Shown piece by piece: positions 39,135 through 48,796 of a stretch of DNA of 64,000 nucleotides. Positions within the stretch are counted from its first letter, which is position 1. Every line of letters begins with the position of its first letter. Source of the stretch: an uncultured Alphaproteobacteria bacterium (lineage in GTDB: Bacteria > Pseudomonadota > Alphaproteobacteria > HIMB59 > GCA-002718135); assembly GCA_902597015.1 (NCBI GenBank), contig CACJWQ010000003.1:38628-102627 (forward strand). The letters are read 5' to 3'. Under the pieces are notes generated by a model. The model did not search any database, had not been told where the DNA came from, and worked only from the letters and a program-made list of their open reading frames with translations. The position numbers and the translations under genes were made by a program.

Positions 39135-40072
39135 TACTTACTTTCAATTAACTTATTAATATTTACAATATTTTCAGCCATTCTTGCAGATGCAGCATCG
39201 ATCATTCTTCCATCAAGCTGAGCAGCGCCCTTTCCTTCAGCAGCTGCTTTTTCTAATTCTAATAATATTCTTTTTGCTTTATCTATTTCTTCTTTGGGTG
39301 GAGAAAAAACTTCATTAGCTAAATCTATTTGTGATGGATGTATTGCCCATTTACCCTCAAAACCAATTGCTGCAGCTCTTTTTGCTGCATCAAGATATCC
39401 TTCTTTGTCATTAAAATCACCAAAAGGCCCATCTATTGCTCTTAAGCCATATGACCTACAGGTCATTACTAAAGTTGATAGACCATGATGCCATTGATCA
39501 CCAGGGTAATCGGGATTTAAACCTCCTATGACAACTGTTCTTGCTCGCATACTTGCTGCATAATCTGCAACTCCAAAGTGTAATGCTTCTAGTCTTGAAC
39601 TTGATTTTGCGATTGATTGGATATTAGACATTCCTAATGCTGTTTCAATTAAGCATTCTAAACCTATTCTATTTACAAATTTTTTATTTTGTTCAATTTG
39701 ATTAAGCATACAATCAACCATATATACATCAGATGATGAACCTACTTTAGGAATTAATAATGTATCAATTTTATCACCGACCTCTTCTATAATTTCAATC
39801 ACATCACGATACATATAGTGTGTATCCAAGCCGTTAATTCTTATAGAGATTGTTTTACCTTCTTCTCTCCAATTATATTCTTTTATTGCATTAATAACAT
39901 TTTTTCTTGCATCAATTTTATCATTTGGAGAAACTGCATCTTCTAAATCTAAAAAAATATAATCAGCATTTGATTTTAATGCTTTTTCAAACATCTTTGG
40001 ATTAGAGCCTGGAACTGCCAATTCACTTCTGTGTAATCTAGATTTAGCAGGTTTATAAAATAAATGGCTCAT
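39134..40072 (-). CDS. mcl: L-malyl-CoA / beta-methylmalyl-CoA lyase (HpcH/HpaI, CitE-like)
   Basis: RLHRSELAVPGSNPKMFEKALKSNADYIFLDLEDAVSPNDK...ALHFGVADYAASMRART...GKWAIHPSQIDLANEVFSP. Confidence 0.9.
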   Translation of the reverse strand: MSHLFYKPAKSRLHRSELAVPGSNPKMFEKALKSNADYIFLDLEDAVSPNDKIDARKNVINAIKEYNWREEGKTISIRINGLDTHYMYRDVIEIIEEVGDKIDTLLIPKVGSSSDVYMVDCMLNQIEQNKKFVNRIGLECLIETALGMSNIQSIAKSSSRLEALHFGVADYAASMRARTVVIGGLNPDYPGDQWHHGLSTLVMTCRSYGLRAIDGPFGDFNDKEGYLDAAKRAAAIGFEGKWAIHPSQIDLANEVFSPPKEEIDKAKRILLELEKAAAEGKGAAQLDGRMIDAASARMAENIVNINKLIESK

Positions 40073-40129
40073 TTAAAAAAAAATTATATATTTGATTAAT
40101 ATTATAAAAGCGATAAAAAAATTTAAATA

Positions 40130-40786
40130 TTATAAAGATATTTCTTTAAGGCAATTTTCATCATTATTTTTTGGATTATTTACAATTTTTGATACCGGAT
40201 AAAAGTCTAAATCATCCTCGATAATACTTTTGTTTTTATGTAGAAATTCATTTTCATTATCATTAAGAAAATCAAGACCCTCATTATGAGACATAATAAG
40301 AGGCATTCTATTATGTATATGGGAAAGATTTTCATTTGCCTCCTTAGTAATGATACAGACAACATTCATTTTTTTATTATCTCTTATTTCTTCCCTCCAA
40401 ATTCCACCAAAAAATAATAATTCATTTCTAGGAATTGATATTAAATAGGGTTGTTTTTGATTATTTATATTTTTCCATTCATAATATCCATTTGCAATAA
40501 TAAGACATTTTCTTTTAGTAAATGATTCTTTAAACAGATATTTATCATTAATCGTTTCAATTCTTGCATTAATAACAAATTGAGTAACATTATTTTGTTT
40601 ACTAAAAAAACTATAACTCCAAATAAAAGTATCTATTAAAAGTTTATGATTATTTTCGTAAATAATATTAACGATATTAGAAGGTGATATATTGTAAGAC
40701 TTATGTGCGTAATTTAAAACTTCTGAGTTAGGAAATAGTTTTGTAATTTTTTCTTTATCTTCAGTGCTTGTAAATCTTCCGCACAC
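40130..40786 (-). CDS. SOS response-associated peptidase (SRAP; YedK/HMCES-like)
   Basis: MCGRFTSTEDKE (catalytic Cys2), NARIETI, RKCLIIANGYYEWK, HNRMPLIM. Confidence 0.93.
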   Translation of the reverse strand: MCGRFTSTEDKEKITKLFPNSEVLNYAHKSYNISPSNIVNIIYENNHKLLIDTFIWSYSFFSKQNNVTQFVINARIETINDKYLFKESFTKRKCLIIANGYYEWKNINNQKQPYLISIPRNELLFFGGIWREEIRDNKKMNVVCIITKEANENLSHIHNRMPLIMSHNEGLDFLNDNENEFLHKNKSIIEDDLDFYPVSKIVNNPKNNDENCLKEISL

Positions 40787-41304
40787 TATGACGCTTGTGA
40801 TAAAGGCATTGGTCTAGAAACACCGACAGTCATCCAGCAATCTTTAAACTCACCGTTTTGCTCTACTTTTTCTACTGTCCATTCGAAACCAAATTTTTTT
40901 CCATTACTATCTGTAAGCTCTACAAAGTAATATGAACTTTTTTCTTGTTCCTGAACAGGAATTATGTTGTGTTCTAAGTGATCAATCATCATTGAATAGG
41001 ATGGATTTTTAATCATTCTAATAAAATTGTCTAGGGGGCCTGTGTACATTCTATTATTTGGATGTGCAAATTCCCAAGTTTGTTCAATACCAGCATCGTC
41101 AAAAGGTAAATTATTTTTTTGTAGTGCTTTTAATTGAATTGAAATAACTTCTTTAGGGCCAATTGAGGGATCTGGTTTTATCATTTCTCCATAAACGTTT
41201 TTTGATAATAAAATAAACAAGCTAAACAATATAATTTTATGCATAAATTTTAAAATAGTGTAATTATAAGTTAAGGCAATATGTATATTTATGATTTTAT
41301 CCAA
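40786..41304 (-). CDS. DUF4864-like secreted protein
   Basis: Signal-peptide-like N-terminus; VISIQLKALQKNNLPFDDAGIEQTWEFAHPNNRMYTGPLDNFIRMIKNPSY. Confidence 0.7.
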   Translation of the reverse strand: MDKIINIHIALTYNYTILKFMHKIILFSLFILLSKNVYGEMIKPDPSIGPKEVISIQLKALQKNNLPFDDAGIEQTWEFAHPNNRMYTGPLDNFIRMIKNPSYSMMIDHLEHNIIPVQEQEKSSYYFVELTDSNGKKFGFEWTVEKVEQNGEFKDCWMTVGVSRPMPLSQAS

Positions 41305-41880
41305 GGATTAATAATTGGAGGAACATTAATAATAGCCATAGGACCTCAAAATTTATTTGTAATTCAGCAAGGGCTTAAAAAATCTTATGTTTTCACAGTT
41401 ACTTTATTTTGCAGTCTATCAGACAGTTTACTAATTGTAATTGGAATATATCTATCTAACTATATTGTTCAAATTAATCCAAGTATTATAGGAATAATAA
41501 AAGTATTAGGTGGAATTTGGCTTATATTTTATGGATTAAATAAAGTTAGAAAATTAAATCAACTTAAAGATATTAATAAAAAATTAAATATTATTAATGA
41601 ATACGGAAAAGTATTAATTACCTTATTCCTTATTACATACGCAAATCCTCATGTTTATCTAGATACAATTATTTTACTGGGATCATTATCAACAAATTTT
41701 AATGATCAATTTTCATTTGGCATTGGAGCAATTTCAGCTAGTTTTTTATTTTTCTTTTCTTTGGGATATATGTCAAAGTTTTTATCAAAATATATTTATT
41801 CAAATAAAACTTGGTTTTGGATTGATCTAACTATTGGTCTACTAATGGTTAGTTATGGAATATATTTTATAATTTTCTAA
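41281..41880 (+). CDS. LysE/ArgO family amino acid exporter
   Basis: GLIIGGTLIIAIGPQNLFVIQQGLKKSYVFTVTLFCSLSDSLLI; LLITYANPHVYLDTIILLG. Confidence 0.9.
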   Translation: MYIYDFIQGLIIGGTLIIAIGPQNLFVIQQGLKKSYVFTVTLFCSLSDSLLIVIGIYLSNYIVQINPSIIGIIKVLGGIWLIFYGLNKVRKLNQLKDINKKLNIINEYGKVLITLFLITYANPHVYLDTIILLGSLSTNFNDQFSFGIGAISASFLFFFSLGYMSKFLSKYIYSNKTWFWIDLTIGLLMVSYGIYFIIF

Positions 41881-44800
41881 AGAATGTTTCTAAATTTTTA
41901 CATACATGATCAACATTTAATTTTGTAAAAACGAGAGGTGGTTTTATTTTAATAACATTGTCATAAGGGCCATCAGTACTCAATAAAATACCTTGATTCC
42001 TCATATAATTAATAAGCAATTTAGCTAATTTTTTATTTGGTTTAGAAACATTACTGTTTTGGATAATGTCTATTCCTAAAAAAAGCCCCCTACCTCGAAC
42101 TTCACTAATATATTTTTTATATTTAAATTGGATTTTTTTTAATTCTTTTAAAAAATAATTACCAACTAACAAAGCATTTTTTTGTAATTTATTATTATCA
42201 ATAGTCTCTAATACTGCTTTACCGATAGCACAGGAAACAGGATTACCACCGAATGAATTAAAATATTCCATTCCGTTATTAAAAGTTGAAGCAATTTTTT
42301 CTGTAGTTATAACAGCAGCTATAGGGTGACCATTGCCCATAGGTTTGCCCAAGGTTACTATATCAGGAACGACATCATGCTCTTCAAATGACCAATAATT
42401 ACTTCCAACGCGTCCAAAACCAGTTTGTACCTCGTCAACAATACATAATGCTTTGTTTCTTCTAATTTCTGAAAATATTTCTTTTAAATAATTTTTTGGA
42501 AGAATTACTTGACCGCCGCAACCAAGTATACTTTCAGTAAAAAAACATGCAATTTTGGTTTCTTTAATTTTATTTCTAATTACTGTTTTAGCTTCATCTA
42601 TATATTTTTGAATCCAATTTGAATTTTGATATCTCCACTTACCTCTTAAAGGATCAGGCATATCTAATACGTGAACATAATCTTTTTTACCCGAACCTCC
42701 CTTACTATTAAATTTATATGGACTTAGATCAATTAAAGCATTGGTATGCCCATGATAAGCATTGTCCATCACAAAGACATCTTTTGCACTAGTATAAGTT
42801 TGGGCTATTCTATAAGCTAAATCATTAGCTTCAGATCCTGTACATACGAAAAATATCTTATTTAATTTCTTTGGAAACTTACTTAAAAGTAATTCACTAT
42901 AATCGTTAATTGTATCGTATAGATATCTCGTATTAGTATTAAGTTTTAAATTTTGCTTTGTCATAGCTTCATGGACATAGGAATTTGAATGTCCAACATG
43001 GGAAATATTATTTACACAATCTAAGTATCTCCTGCCATATCTATCAAAAAAATACTGATCTTTAGCTTCAAGCATATAAAGGGGTTTCTTGTAAGAAATT
43101 GATAAATTATCAGAAATATTTTTTCTTCTTTTCTTTAAAGTATCTTTAAAATTATTATTATTATTAAAATAAAAAGATTTTGGAATTCGTAGAATTAAAT
43201 TTGGATCAGGTGAAATTTTATTCCAAATATTGAATAAAAATTCTTCACCTACTCCTGGAAAATTCTTATCATGTCCTAATAAATCTAAAATAATTTGAAA
43301 ATGTAAATGTGGTAACCATTTTCCATTTTCATTAGAATTACCAATTTTACCAATCCATTCACCTTTCTTAATTTTTTTTCCAATTTTTAGTTTTTGAAAC
43401 ATTATTTTAGATAAATGACCGTATAGAGTATAAAATTTATATTTTTTAAAACTATGCTCTAAAACTAGAGTGGGGCCATAGTCATATTTAAAATTATTAT
43501 TTTTTAAAATTATAATTTTACCATCTATTGGAGCAAATAAATCTGTTCCCTGATCAATAAAAATATCAATTCCTAAGTGAATATTACGTCTTTCATTCGT
43601 ATTTAATTCAGAAATAAAGTTAGGTCCCTTATAAACTTTTCTTTTTTCATTGTATAAACCTATACCTATACGAGAATTATCTTCTTTAAATATTTTATTA
43701 ACTCTTTTTTTAAGCGAACTATTATCTGGGTTACCTTTCAATAAAGGTGAATCAGAACTTAATTTTAAGATAGATTTATTTTTATCAAGTAAATTAAATT
43801 TAAAAATATTACCAAAGTTGAATTTATTTATATAATTTATAATTTCATTATGATGGTGAATAATATCAAAGTCGCATATTTCGCGAACAATATATATTAA
43901 AAAATTGATAGGAATTTTGTCTAATTTTTCTAATAAAGACCATGCATCTTTCTCACTAATACTTAAATATTGATTTGATGGATATTTAATTCTTTGTTTT
44001 TTTGCCATTACAACAGTAATCATAAGTCTTGACTTACATAATGATATTAATGAATTAATTTCATCCTCATTAATAGAAAACTGTTTATTGTACTCTGTTA
44101 TTATATTTTTAAGTGTAAGATAAATATTATCATTGTTCATTAATGCATAGGAAAGGCATATAGCTAAATCATTTATTGTTGGAGAATAAATAGAATCTCC
44201 ATAATCTAGTAAACCACAAACATTGTTTTCTTTAATAACAATATTATAATTATTTGGATCTGAATGAGTTATTGAATATCTTAATTTATTTAAATTATTT
44301 TTTACAAATTTTTCATATTCTGAAAAACATTTTAATAAAATTAATTTTTTTGAACCAGTAAAAATATTAATGTCTTTTTTAATCCATTTTATATTTGATG
44401 GATCCCAAATAAAATTTCTATGGGCATCTATATCGTTAAATGATTTTAACTTAGTTGACACTTTTCCAAGTAACTTACCTAAAGAATTTTCAATTTTATC
44501 GTTACTTTTTGTATCTCCATACATTCGCCCTTCAATATAAGATAAGATCCTAACAAAGCATTCTCTATTTTTTTTATCTAAATATTTTACAATCTTTGTA
44601 TGGTGTATTTTTGGTATAAAAGATTTAAGACTAAGATCACTTCGTAAATAATTAATTAATCTATCTTGGTATTTTAATATATTTATTTTTTCTGATGGGT
44701 TTGAAATTTTTAATACATATTTTTTTTTATTATTTATGAATATAATAAAATTTATATCCCTTTCACTATCAAGTTGTTTAATTTTGAGTAATTTATTTCT

Positions 44801-44899
44801 TAAGAAAGAAAAATTAATCTTTAACCATTTAATTAAATGTTTATTATCAATAATAGGTGGATCAACATCAAAAACTGACATAAAAGGTGTATAATTCAT
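41867..44899 (-). CDS. Multidomain fusion: APH/hydroxylysine kinase-like phosphotransferase + M23 peptidase + class III aminotransferase / ammoniophospholyase-like
   Basis: Kinase: YSITHSDPNNYNIVIKENNVCGLLDYGDSIYSP. M23: HLGIDIFIDQGTDLFAPIDGKI...LYGHLS...HLHFQI. Aminotransferase: FVCTGSEANDLAYRIAQTYTS..VMDNAYHGHTNALIDLSPYKF...CIVDEVQTGFGRVG...TLGKPMGNGHPIAAV. Start trimmed to MNYTP. Confidence 0.88.
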   Translation of the reverse strand: MNYTPFMSVFDVDPPIIDNKHLIKWLKINFSFLRNKLLKIKQLDSERDINFIIFINNKKKYVLKISNPSEKINILKYQDRLINYLRSDLSLKSFIPKIHHTKIVKYLDKKNRECFVRILSYIEGRMYGDTKSNDKIENSLGKLLGKVSTKLKSFNDIDAHRNFIWDPSNIKWIKKDINIFTGSKKLILLKCFSEYEKFVKNNLNKLRYSITHSDPNNYNIVIKENNVCGLLDYGDSIYSPTINDLAICLSYALMNNDNIYLTLKNIITEYNKQFSINEDEINSLISLCKSRLMITVVMAKKQRIKYPSNQYLSISEKDAWSLLEKLDKIPINFLIYIVREICDFDIIHHHNEIINYINKFNFGNIFKFNLLDKNKSILKLSSDSPLLKGNPDNSSLKKRVNKIFKEDNSRIGIGLYNEKRKVYKGPNFISELNTNERRNIHLGIDIFIDQGTDLFAPIDGKIIILKNNNFKYDYGPTLVLEHSFKKYKFYTLYGHLSKIMFQKLKIGKKIKKGEWIGKIGNSNENGKWLPHLHFQIILDLLGHDKNFPGVGEEFLFNIWNKISPDPNLILRIPKSFYFNNNNNFKDTLKKRRKNISDNLSISYKKPLYMLEAKDQYFFDRYGRRYLDCVNNISHVGHSNSYVHEAMTKQNLKLNTNTRYLYDTINDYSELLLSKFPKKLNKIFFVCTGSEANDLAYRIAQTYTSAKDVFVMDNAYHGHTNALIDLSPYKFNSKGGSGKKDYVHVLDMPDPLRGKWRYQNSNWIQKYIDEAKTVIRNKIKETKIACFFTESILGCGGQVILPKNYLKEIFSEIRRNKALCIVDEVQTGFGRVGSNYWSFEEHDVVPDIVTLGKPMGNGHPIAAVITTEKIASTFNNGMEYFNSFGGNPVSCAIGKAVLETIDNNKLQKNALLVGNYFLKELKKIQFKYKKYISEVRGRGLFLGIDIIQNSNVSKPNKKLAKLLINYMRNQGILLSTDGPYDNVIKIKPPLVFTKLNVDHVCKNLETFFRKL

Positions 44900-44900
44900 A

Positions 44901-45788
44901 ATGCTGAAATCTAAAAACATTTTTGTTTGTATTGGGGCAATTCATCACGATTATTTATTAAATCTTAAAAAAAATATTATTAATTTTAGATCTAATCAAA
45001 TTACACAAAAAAGCAGAATTGGTGGAGTGGCGTACAATATTGCAGAATTGCTTTCGAATTTTGTTGATGTAAACTTTTATAGTTTAGCTATCAATGAAGA
45101 GATTAGAAAAAAAATCTCAAAAAAAATCTATGTTCATCAAGTGAATAAAGATTATGCAGATAGATACTATTTAGCTTTATCAGATAAAAATAATAAATTT
45201 TTATTAGGATTAGCTAACACAGATGAATATGAAAATAATAAATCTTTAAAAATACCAAACATCAAGAATAAAAATATAATATTTGATCTAAATTTTTCTA
45301 AAACCTATTTGGAAAAATCAATAAATAAACTATCAAAAAAAAATAAAATTATAGTGTGCGCAACATCAGTGCATAAAGTTATTAAAATTAAAAGGATTAT
45401 AAATAAAGTTGATTTTATATTCTTAAATAAAGCAGAGTTACTTAAACTTACAAATTCATCAAATATAATATTAGGTGTAAAAAAAATATTAAAACAAAAT
45501 AAAAAAATAAAAATAATTACTACTAATTCAAAAAATAATGTAATCTTTGGAAGTAATGAATTTATAAAAAAAATAAAACCCCCATCAATCAAAGTAGTAA
45601 ACGAAAATGGAGCTGGAGACGCACTAGCAGCTATGATGCTGTATTTGTTCAGTATAAATGAAAAAATGAATTATATTTTGAAAACTTCTGTAGCATGTGG
45701 GTCATATTATGCTAGTGGTAAAAGTCTAAAAACTAAGAGTGATTTATTAAAAATTAAAAATCTTTCTAAGAGAGTGATTGTACAATAA
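44901..45788 (+). CDS. psuK: PfkB-family carbohydrate kinase, probable pseudouridine kinase
   Basis: PfkB fold: RIGGVAYNIAELLSNF; C-terminal VVNENGAGDALAAMMLY; overlaps psuG. Confidence 0.82.
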   Translation: MLKSKNIFVCIGAIHHDYLLNLKKNIINFRSNQITQKSRIGGVAYNIAELLSNFVDVNFYSLAINEEIRKKISKKIYVHQVNKDYADRYYLALSDKNNKFLLGLANTDEYENNKSLKIPNIKNKNIIFDLNFSKTYLEKSINKLSKKNKIIVCATSVHKVIKIKRIINKVDFIFLNKAELLKLTNSSNIILGVKKILKQNKKIKIITTNSKNNVIFGSNEFIKKIKPPSIKVVNENGAGDALAAMMLYLFSINEKMNYILKTSVACGSYYASGKSLKTKSDLLKIKNLSKRVIVQ

Positions 45789-46698
45789 TATGCATGAAAT
45801 ATTTGATATAAATAAAAAAGTTCAAGAAGCAATAAATAGAAAAAAACCAATAGTAGCTTTAGAAAGTACATTGATTAGCCATGGATTGCCCTATCCAGAA
45901 AATATTAAAGTCGCAAATGAATCTATAAAGGCTGTTGAAGATAACGGTGCAATTGCTGCAACAATAGGAATAATTAGAGGTAAGGTTAAAATAGGATTAT
46001 CGGAAGAAGATATTCAAATATTAGCAAAAGAGAAAAATGTACAAAAAGTTTCAAACCACAATATAAATTTATCAATATTTAATAAAGAAAATGCTGCTAC
46101 AACAGTAGCAAGTACAATTTCTATAGCTTCTAAATTTCAAATAAGATTTTTTGCAACAGGAGGAATTGGTGGTGTGCATCTAAATGCTGAAAATACCAAT
46201 GATGTATCTGCAGATCTATATGCACTTTCTGAGAATTCAAATTTTGTAATCTGTAGTGGTGCTAAATCTATATTAGATTTAAGTAAAACAAATGAACTTC
46301 TTGAAACTTTAGGAATTACAAGAATTGGTTATCAAACAAATTATATGCCTGGTTTTTGGTATGAAGAAACAGAATATAAAGTCGATAATAAATTTGATGA
46401 AATTAATGAAATTTCTTCTTTTTTAAAACTCAATGAAAATATGGGAAATAAAAAATCAATTCTCATATTTAATAAAGTTCCATTAGAAAAAGCACTTAAT
46501 AAAAATGACGTAGAAAAATGGATAAACAATGCAACAATAAAAGCTGATAGAAATAATATCAGTGGAAAAGAATTAACACCGTTTCTCATAAAAGAAATTA
46601 ACGAACAATCAAAAAATGAAACTCTAAATGCTAATGTATCTCTAATAATTAATAATGCGAATTTAGCTGGAAAGATTGCAAAGAGTTTTTATAGTTAA
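45787..46698 (+). CDS. psuG: Pseudouridine-5'-phosphate glycosidase
   Basis: KKPIVALESTLISHGLPYPENIKVA...FATGGIGGVHLNAENTNDVSADLYAL...FVICSGAKSILDLSKTNELLETLGI; start near MHEIFD. Confidence 0.95.
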   Translation, partial: NMHEIFDINKKVQEAINRKKPIVALESTLISHGLPYPENIKVANESIKAVEDNGAIAATIGIIRGKVKIGLSEEDIQILAKEKNVQKVSNHNINLSIFNKENAATTVASTISIASKFQIRFFATGGIGGVHLNAENTNDVSADLYALSENSNFVICSGAKSILDLSKTNELLETLGITRIGYQTNYMPGFWYEETEYKVDNKFDEINEISSFLKLNENMGNKKSILIFNKVPLEKALNKNDVEKWINNATIKADRNNISGKELTPFLIKEINEQSKNETLNANVSLIINNANLAGKIAKSFYS

Positions 46699-47639
46699 GG
46701 TAATAACGATAATTTAGCTTTAAGTAATTGAAAAAATTTTTCATCATTAGCTTCATTCATCACAAAACAATTTACTGGTCTTTTAGTAACACCTAGCCAA
46801 TCAACAACAGTCTCCCCTCTTGTTAATTCAGAATTTTCTTCAACTGTGACATTAACTTCTTTTCCACTAAAAATAGATGGATCTAATAAATATGCAATAA
46901 CACATGGGTCATGCAAAGGAGTTTCCTCAGTTTCGTATAATTCTTTATGAAATATTGTATAAAATTCCATTAGTTCTCCAAAAAACTTAGAACTTTTATT
47001 TTTATTTTCATTCATTGATTTGATAATTTTTGAATTTACATTTACCTGATGAGTAACATCTAAACCCATCATTGTTAAAGGAATGCCTGATTCTAAAACA
47101 ATATTAGCCGCATGTGGATCCACATAAATATTAAATTCAGCTGATGGTGTAGTATTTCCTAAGCACATAGCAGCTCCACCCATAAAAACTATTTCTTTTA
47201 TATTTTCTTTAATAGATGGATCTTTTTTCAAACTTAAGGCAATATTTGTAAGAGGTCCTGTTGGACATAAATAAATTTGCTCTGTTGAAGATTTACAAGT
47301 TTCTACTATGAAATCAACTGCATGTTTTTCTTGAGGTTTATAATTTGTATCTATTATTATAGGATCACCTTTTTTATCTAATCCAGTTTTTCCATGAACA
47401 TATTCAGCTGTAAATAATTCATAATGAATAGGTTTATTTGCACCAGAGTAAACTTTAATGTCCGTTCTTTCAATTAACGTACAAACTTTTAGAGCGTTAT
47501 TTACTGTATTATTTAAACCACTATTTCCACCGACACAGGTGATACCCAGTATGTCAATCTCTTTAGAGGAAGCAGCTAACATTATTGCTACAGCATCATC
47601 ATGACCTGGATCACAATCTAAAATTATTTTTTTAGTCAT
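46695..47639 (-). CDS. Inosine-uridine preferring nucleoside hydrolase
   Basis: MTKKIILDCDPGHDDAVAIMLAASSKEIDILGITCVGGNSGLNNTVNNALKV; start trimmed to MTKK. Confidence 0.95.
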   Translation of the reverse strand: MTKKIILDCDPGHDDAVAIMLAASSKEIDILGITCVGGNSGLNNTVNNALKVCTLIERTDIKVYSGANKPIHYELFTAEYVHGKTGLDKKGDPIIIDTNYKPQEKHAVDFIVETCKSSTEQIYLCPTGPLTNIALSLKKDPSIKENIKEIVFMGGAAMCLGNTTPSAEFNIYVDPHAANIVLESGIPLTMMGLDVTHQVNVNSKIIKSMNENKNKSSKFFGELMEFYTIFHKELYETEETPLHDPCVIAYLLDPSIFSGKEVNVTVEENSELTRGETVVDWLGVTKRPVNCFVMNEANDEKFFQLLKAKLSLLP

Positions 47640-48495
47640 TAATAAAACTTTTAAGAGGTATTGAAGATCTTTGTAACCAATTCCATTCAGGATATTCGTT
47701 GTTATTATCAATTACATGAATTGTGTAAGCATGTCTTGATTTTAAACTTGTATTCTCACATGAATAATGAGGAAGTCTACCATGTAATAAAACAAGTGAT
47801 CCTTTTTTTACTTCTACAAAAGTATCAGTTTCAGGAAATGGCTCATCATTTAGATCTATCATTTGCATTTTACCGTCTACTTTTTTAAAAAGTTTTCTTA
47901 ATGGGCCTTTATGACCTCCGCTTGCAACTTGTAAACATCCATTTGTTTTATTTGCATCTTCTAATGCAAACCAGAAACCGATAGTACTTTCTGGCTCAGT
48001 ATATAAAAAAGTAGAATCTTGATGGCAAACTACTTCACCGCCTATTTTAGGTTGTTTAAAAATATACATAGACTGAAGTAATTTTGGTTTTGAGAAACCA
48101 AGTGATAAAGCAATATCTTGAAGTTTTTGTTTATGAGAAAATTTATAAAAAACTTTATCTAAGTCGTGCAACGCGTGACCGATTTTATTTACAATAAAAT
48201 GTTTATTTTCTTCTATGTTATCATCATTTAAATTAGCTTTTTCTTCAAAGAAGAAACGAATTTTATCTCCTGATTCTAAAAAATAATTATCATCATTATG
48301 AGCTTGATTGACTGTATCAAAAATAGATTTTTGATTATTAAAATTATTATGTTCGATAAGATATGATGACCGTTCCATTAATTCATCACATTCTTTATCT
48401 GTGTTGAAATTTTCTATAACCAAATATCCATTATCATTCCAAAATTTAATCATTTCACCGTTTAAGGGTAGATCGTTTGTTGAAAAATATTTCAT
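47632..48495 (-). CDS. Phytanoyl-CoA dioxygenase (PhyH) family protein
   Basis: VVCHQDSTFLYTEP (HxD), IGFWFALEDANKTNGCLQVASGGH, LLHGRLPHYSCENTSLKSRHAYTIHV. Confidence 0.88.
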   Translation of the reverse strand: MKYFSTNDLPLNGEMIKFWNDNGYLVIENFNTDKECDELMERSSYLIEHNNFNNQKSIFDTVNQAHNDDNYFLESGDKIRFFFEEKANLNDDNIEENKHFIVNKIGHALHDLDKVFYKFSHKQKLQDIALSLGFSKPKLLQSMYIFKQPKIGGEVVCHQDSTFLYTEPESTIGFWFALEDANKTNGCLQVASGGHKGPLRKLFKKVDGKMQMIDLNDEPFPETDTFVEVKKGSLVLLHGRLPHYSCENTSLKSRHAYTIHVIDNNNEYPEWNWLQRSSIPLKSFIND

Positions 48496-48728
48496 TATAT
48501 TCCTATTAATTTTGTCAAGAATGGTAAACCAACTTTAATAAGATTTAATAACTGTGGTATCAAGAATTTTCCAGTTGTTGCAAGGAAGAAGATTATACCT
48601 CCAATTATGACTATCAGAATTAAATTTCTATAAAAGTTGCCATAATTATTATATTGTGATTTGGCTCTTGATCTCAAAATAAATAGTATAATTACTATAA
48701 CAATTAAAACTATTAACAATCGGATCAT
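48495..48728 (-). CDS. Small two-TM membrane protein, 77 aa
   Basis: Hydrophobic ORF directly abutting the phyH gene; no recognised domain. Confidence 0.55.
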   Translation of the reverse strand: MIRLLIVLIVIVIILFILRSRAKSQYNNYGNFYRNLILIVIIGGIIFFLATTGKFLIPQLLNLIKVGLPFLTKLIGI

Positions 48729-48796
48729 ATATTTTCTATATTTAGTAAAAATTAATTTGCAATACTAATTATATCTTAATAAATAGTTTTTAGTAG

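Noticed and set aside
38985-39488. Plus-strand ORFs 38985..39221 and 39294..39488
   Set aside because: Antisense to mtkA and mcl, both strongly supported.
45305-45592. Minus-strand ORF of 95 aa
   Set aside because: Antisense to psuK; phenylalanine/leucine-rich pattern expected from reverse translation of Lys/Asn-rich sequence.
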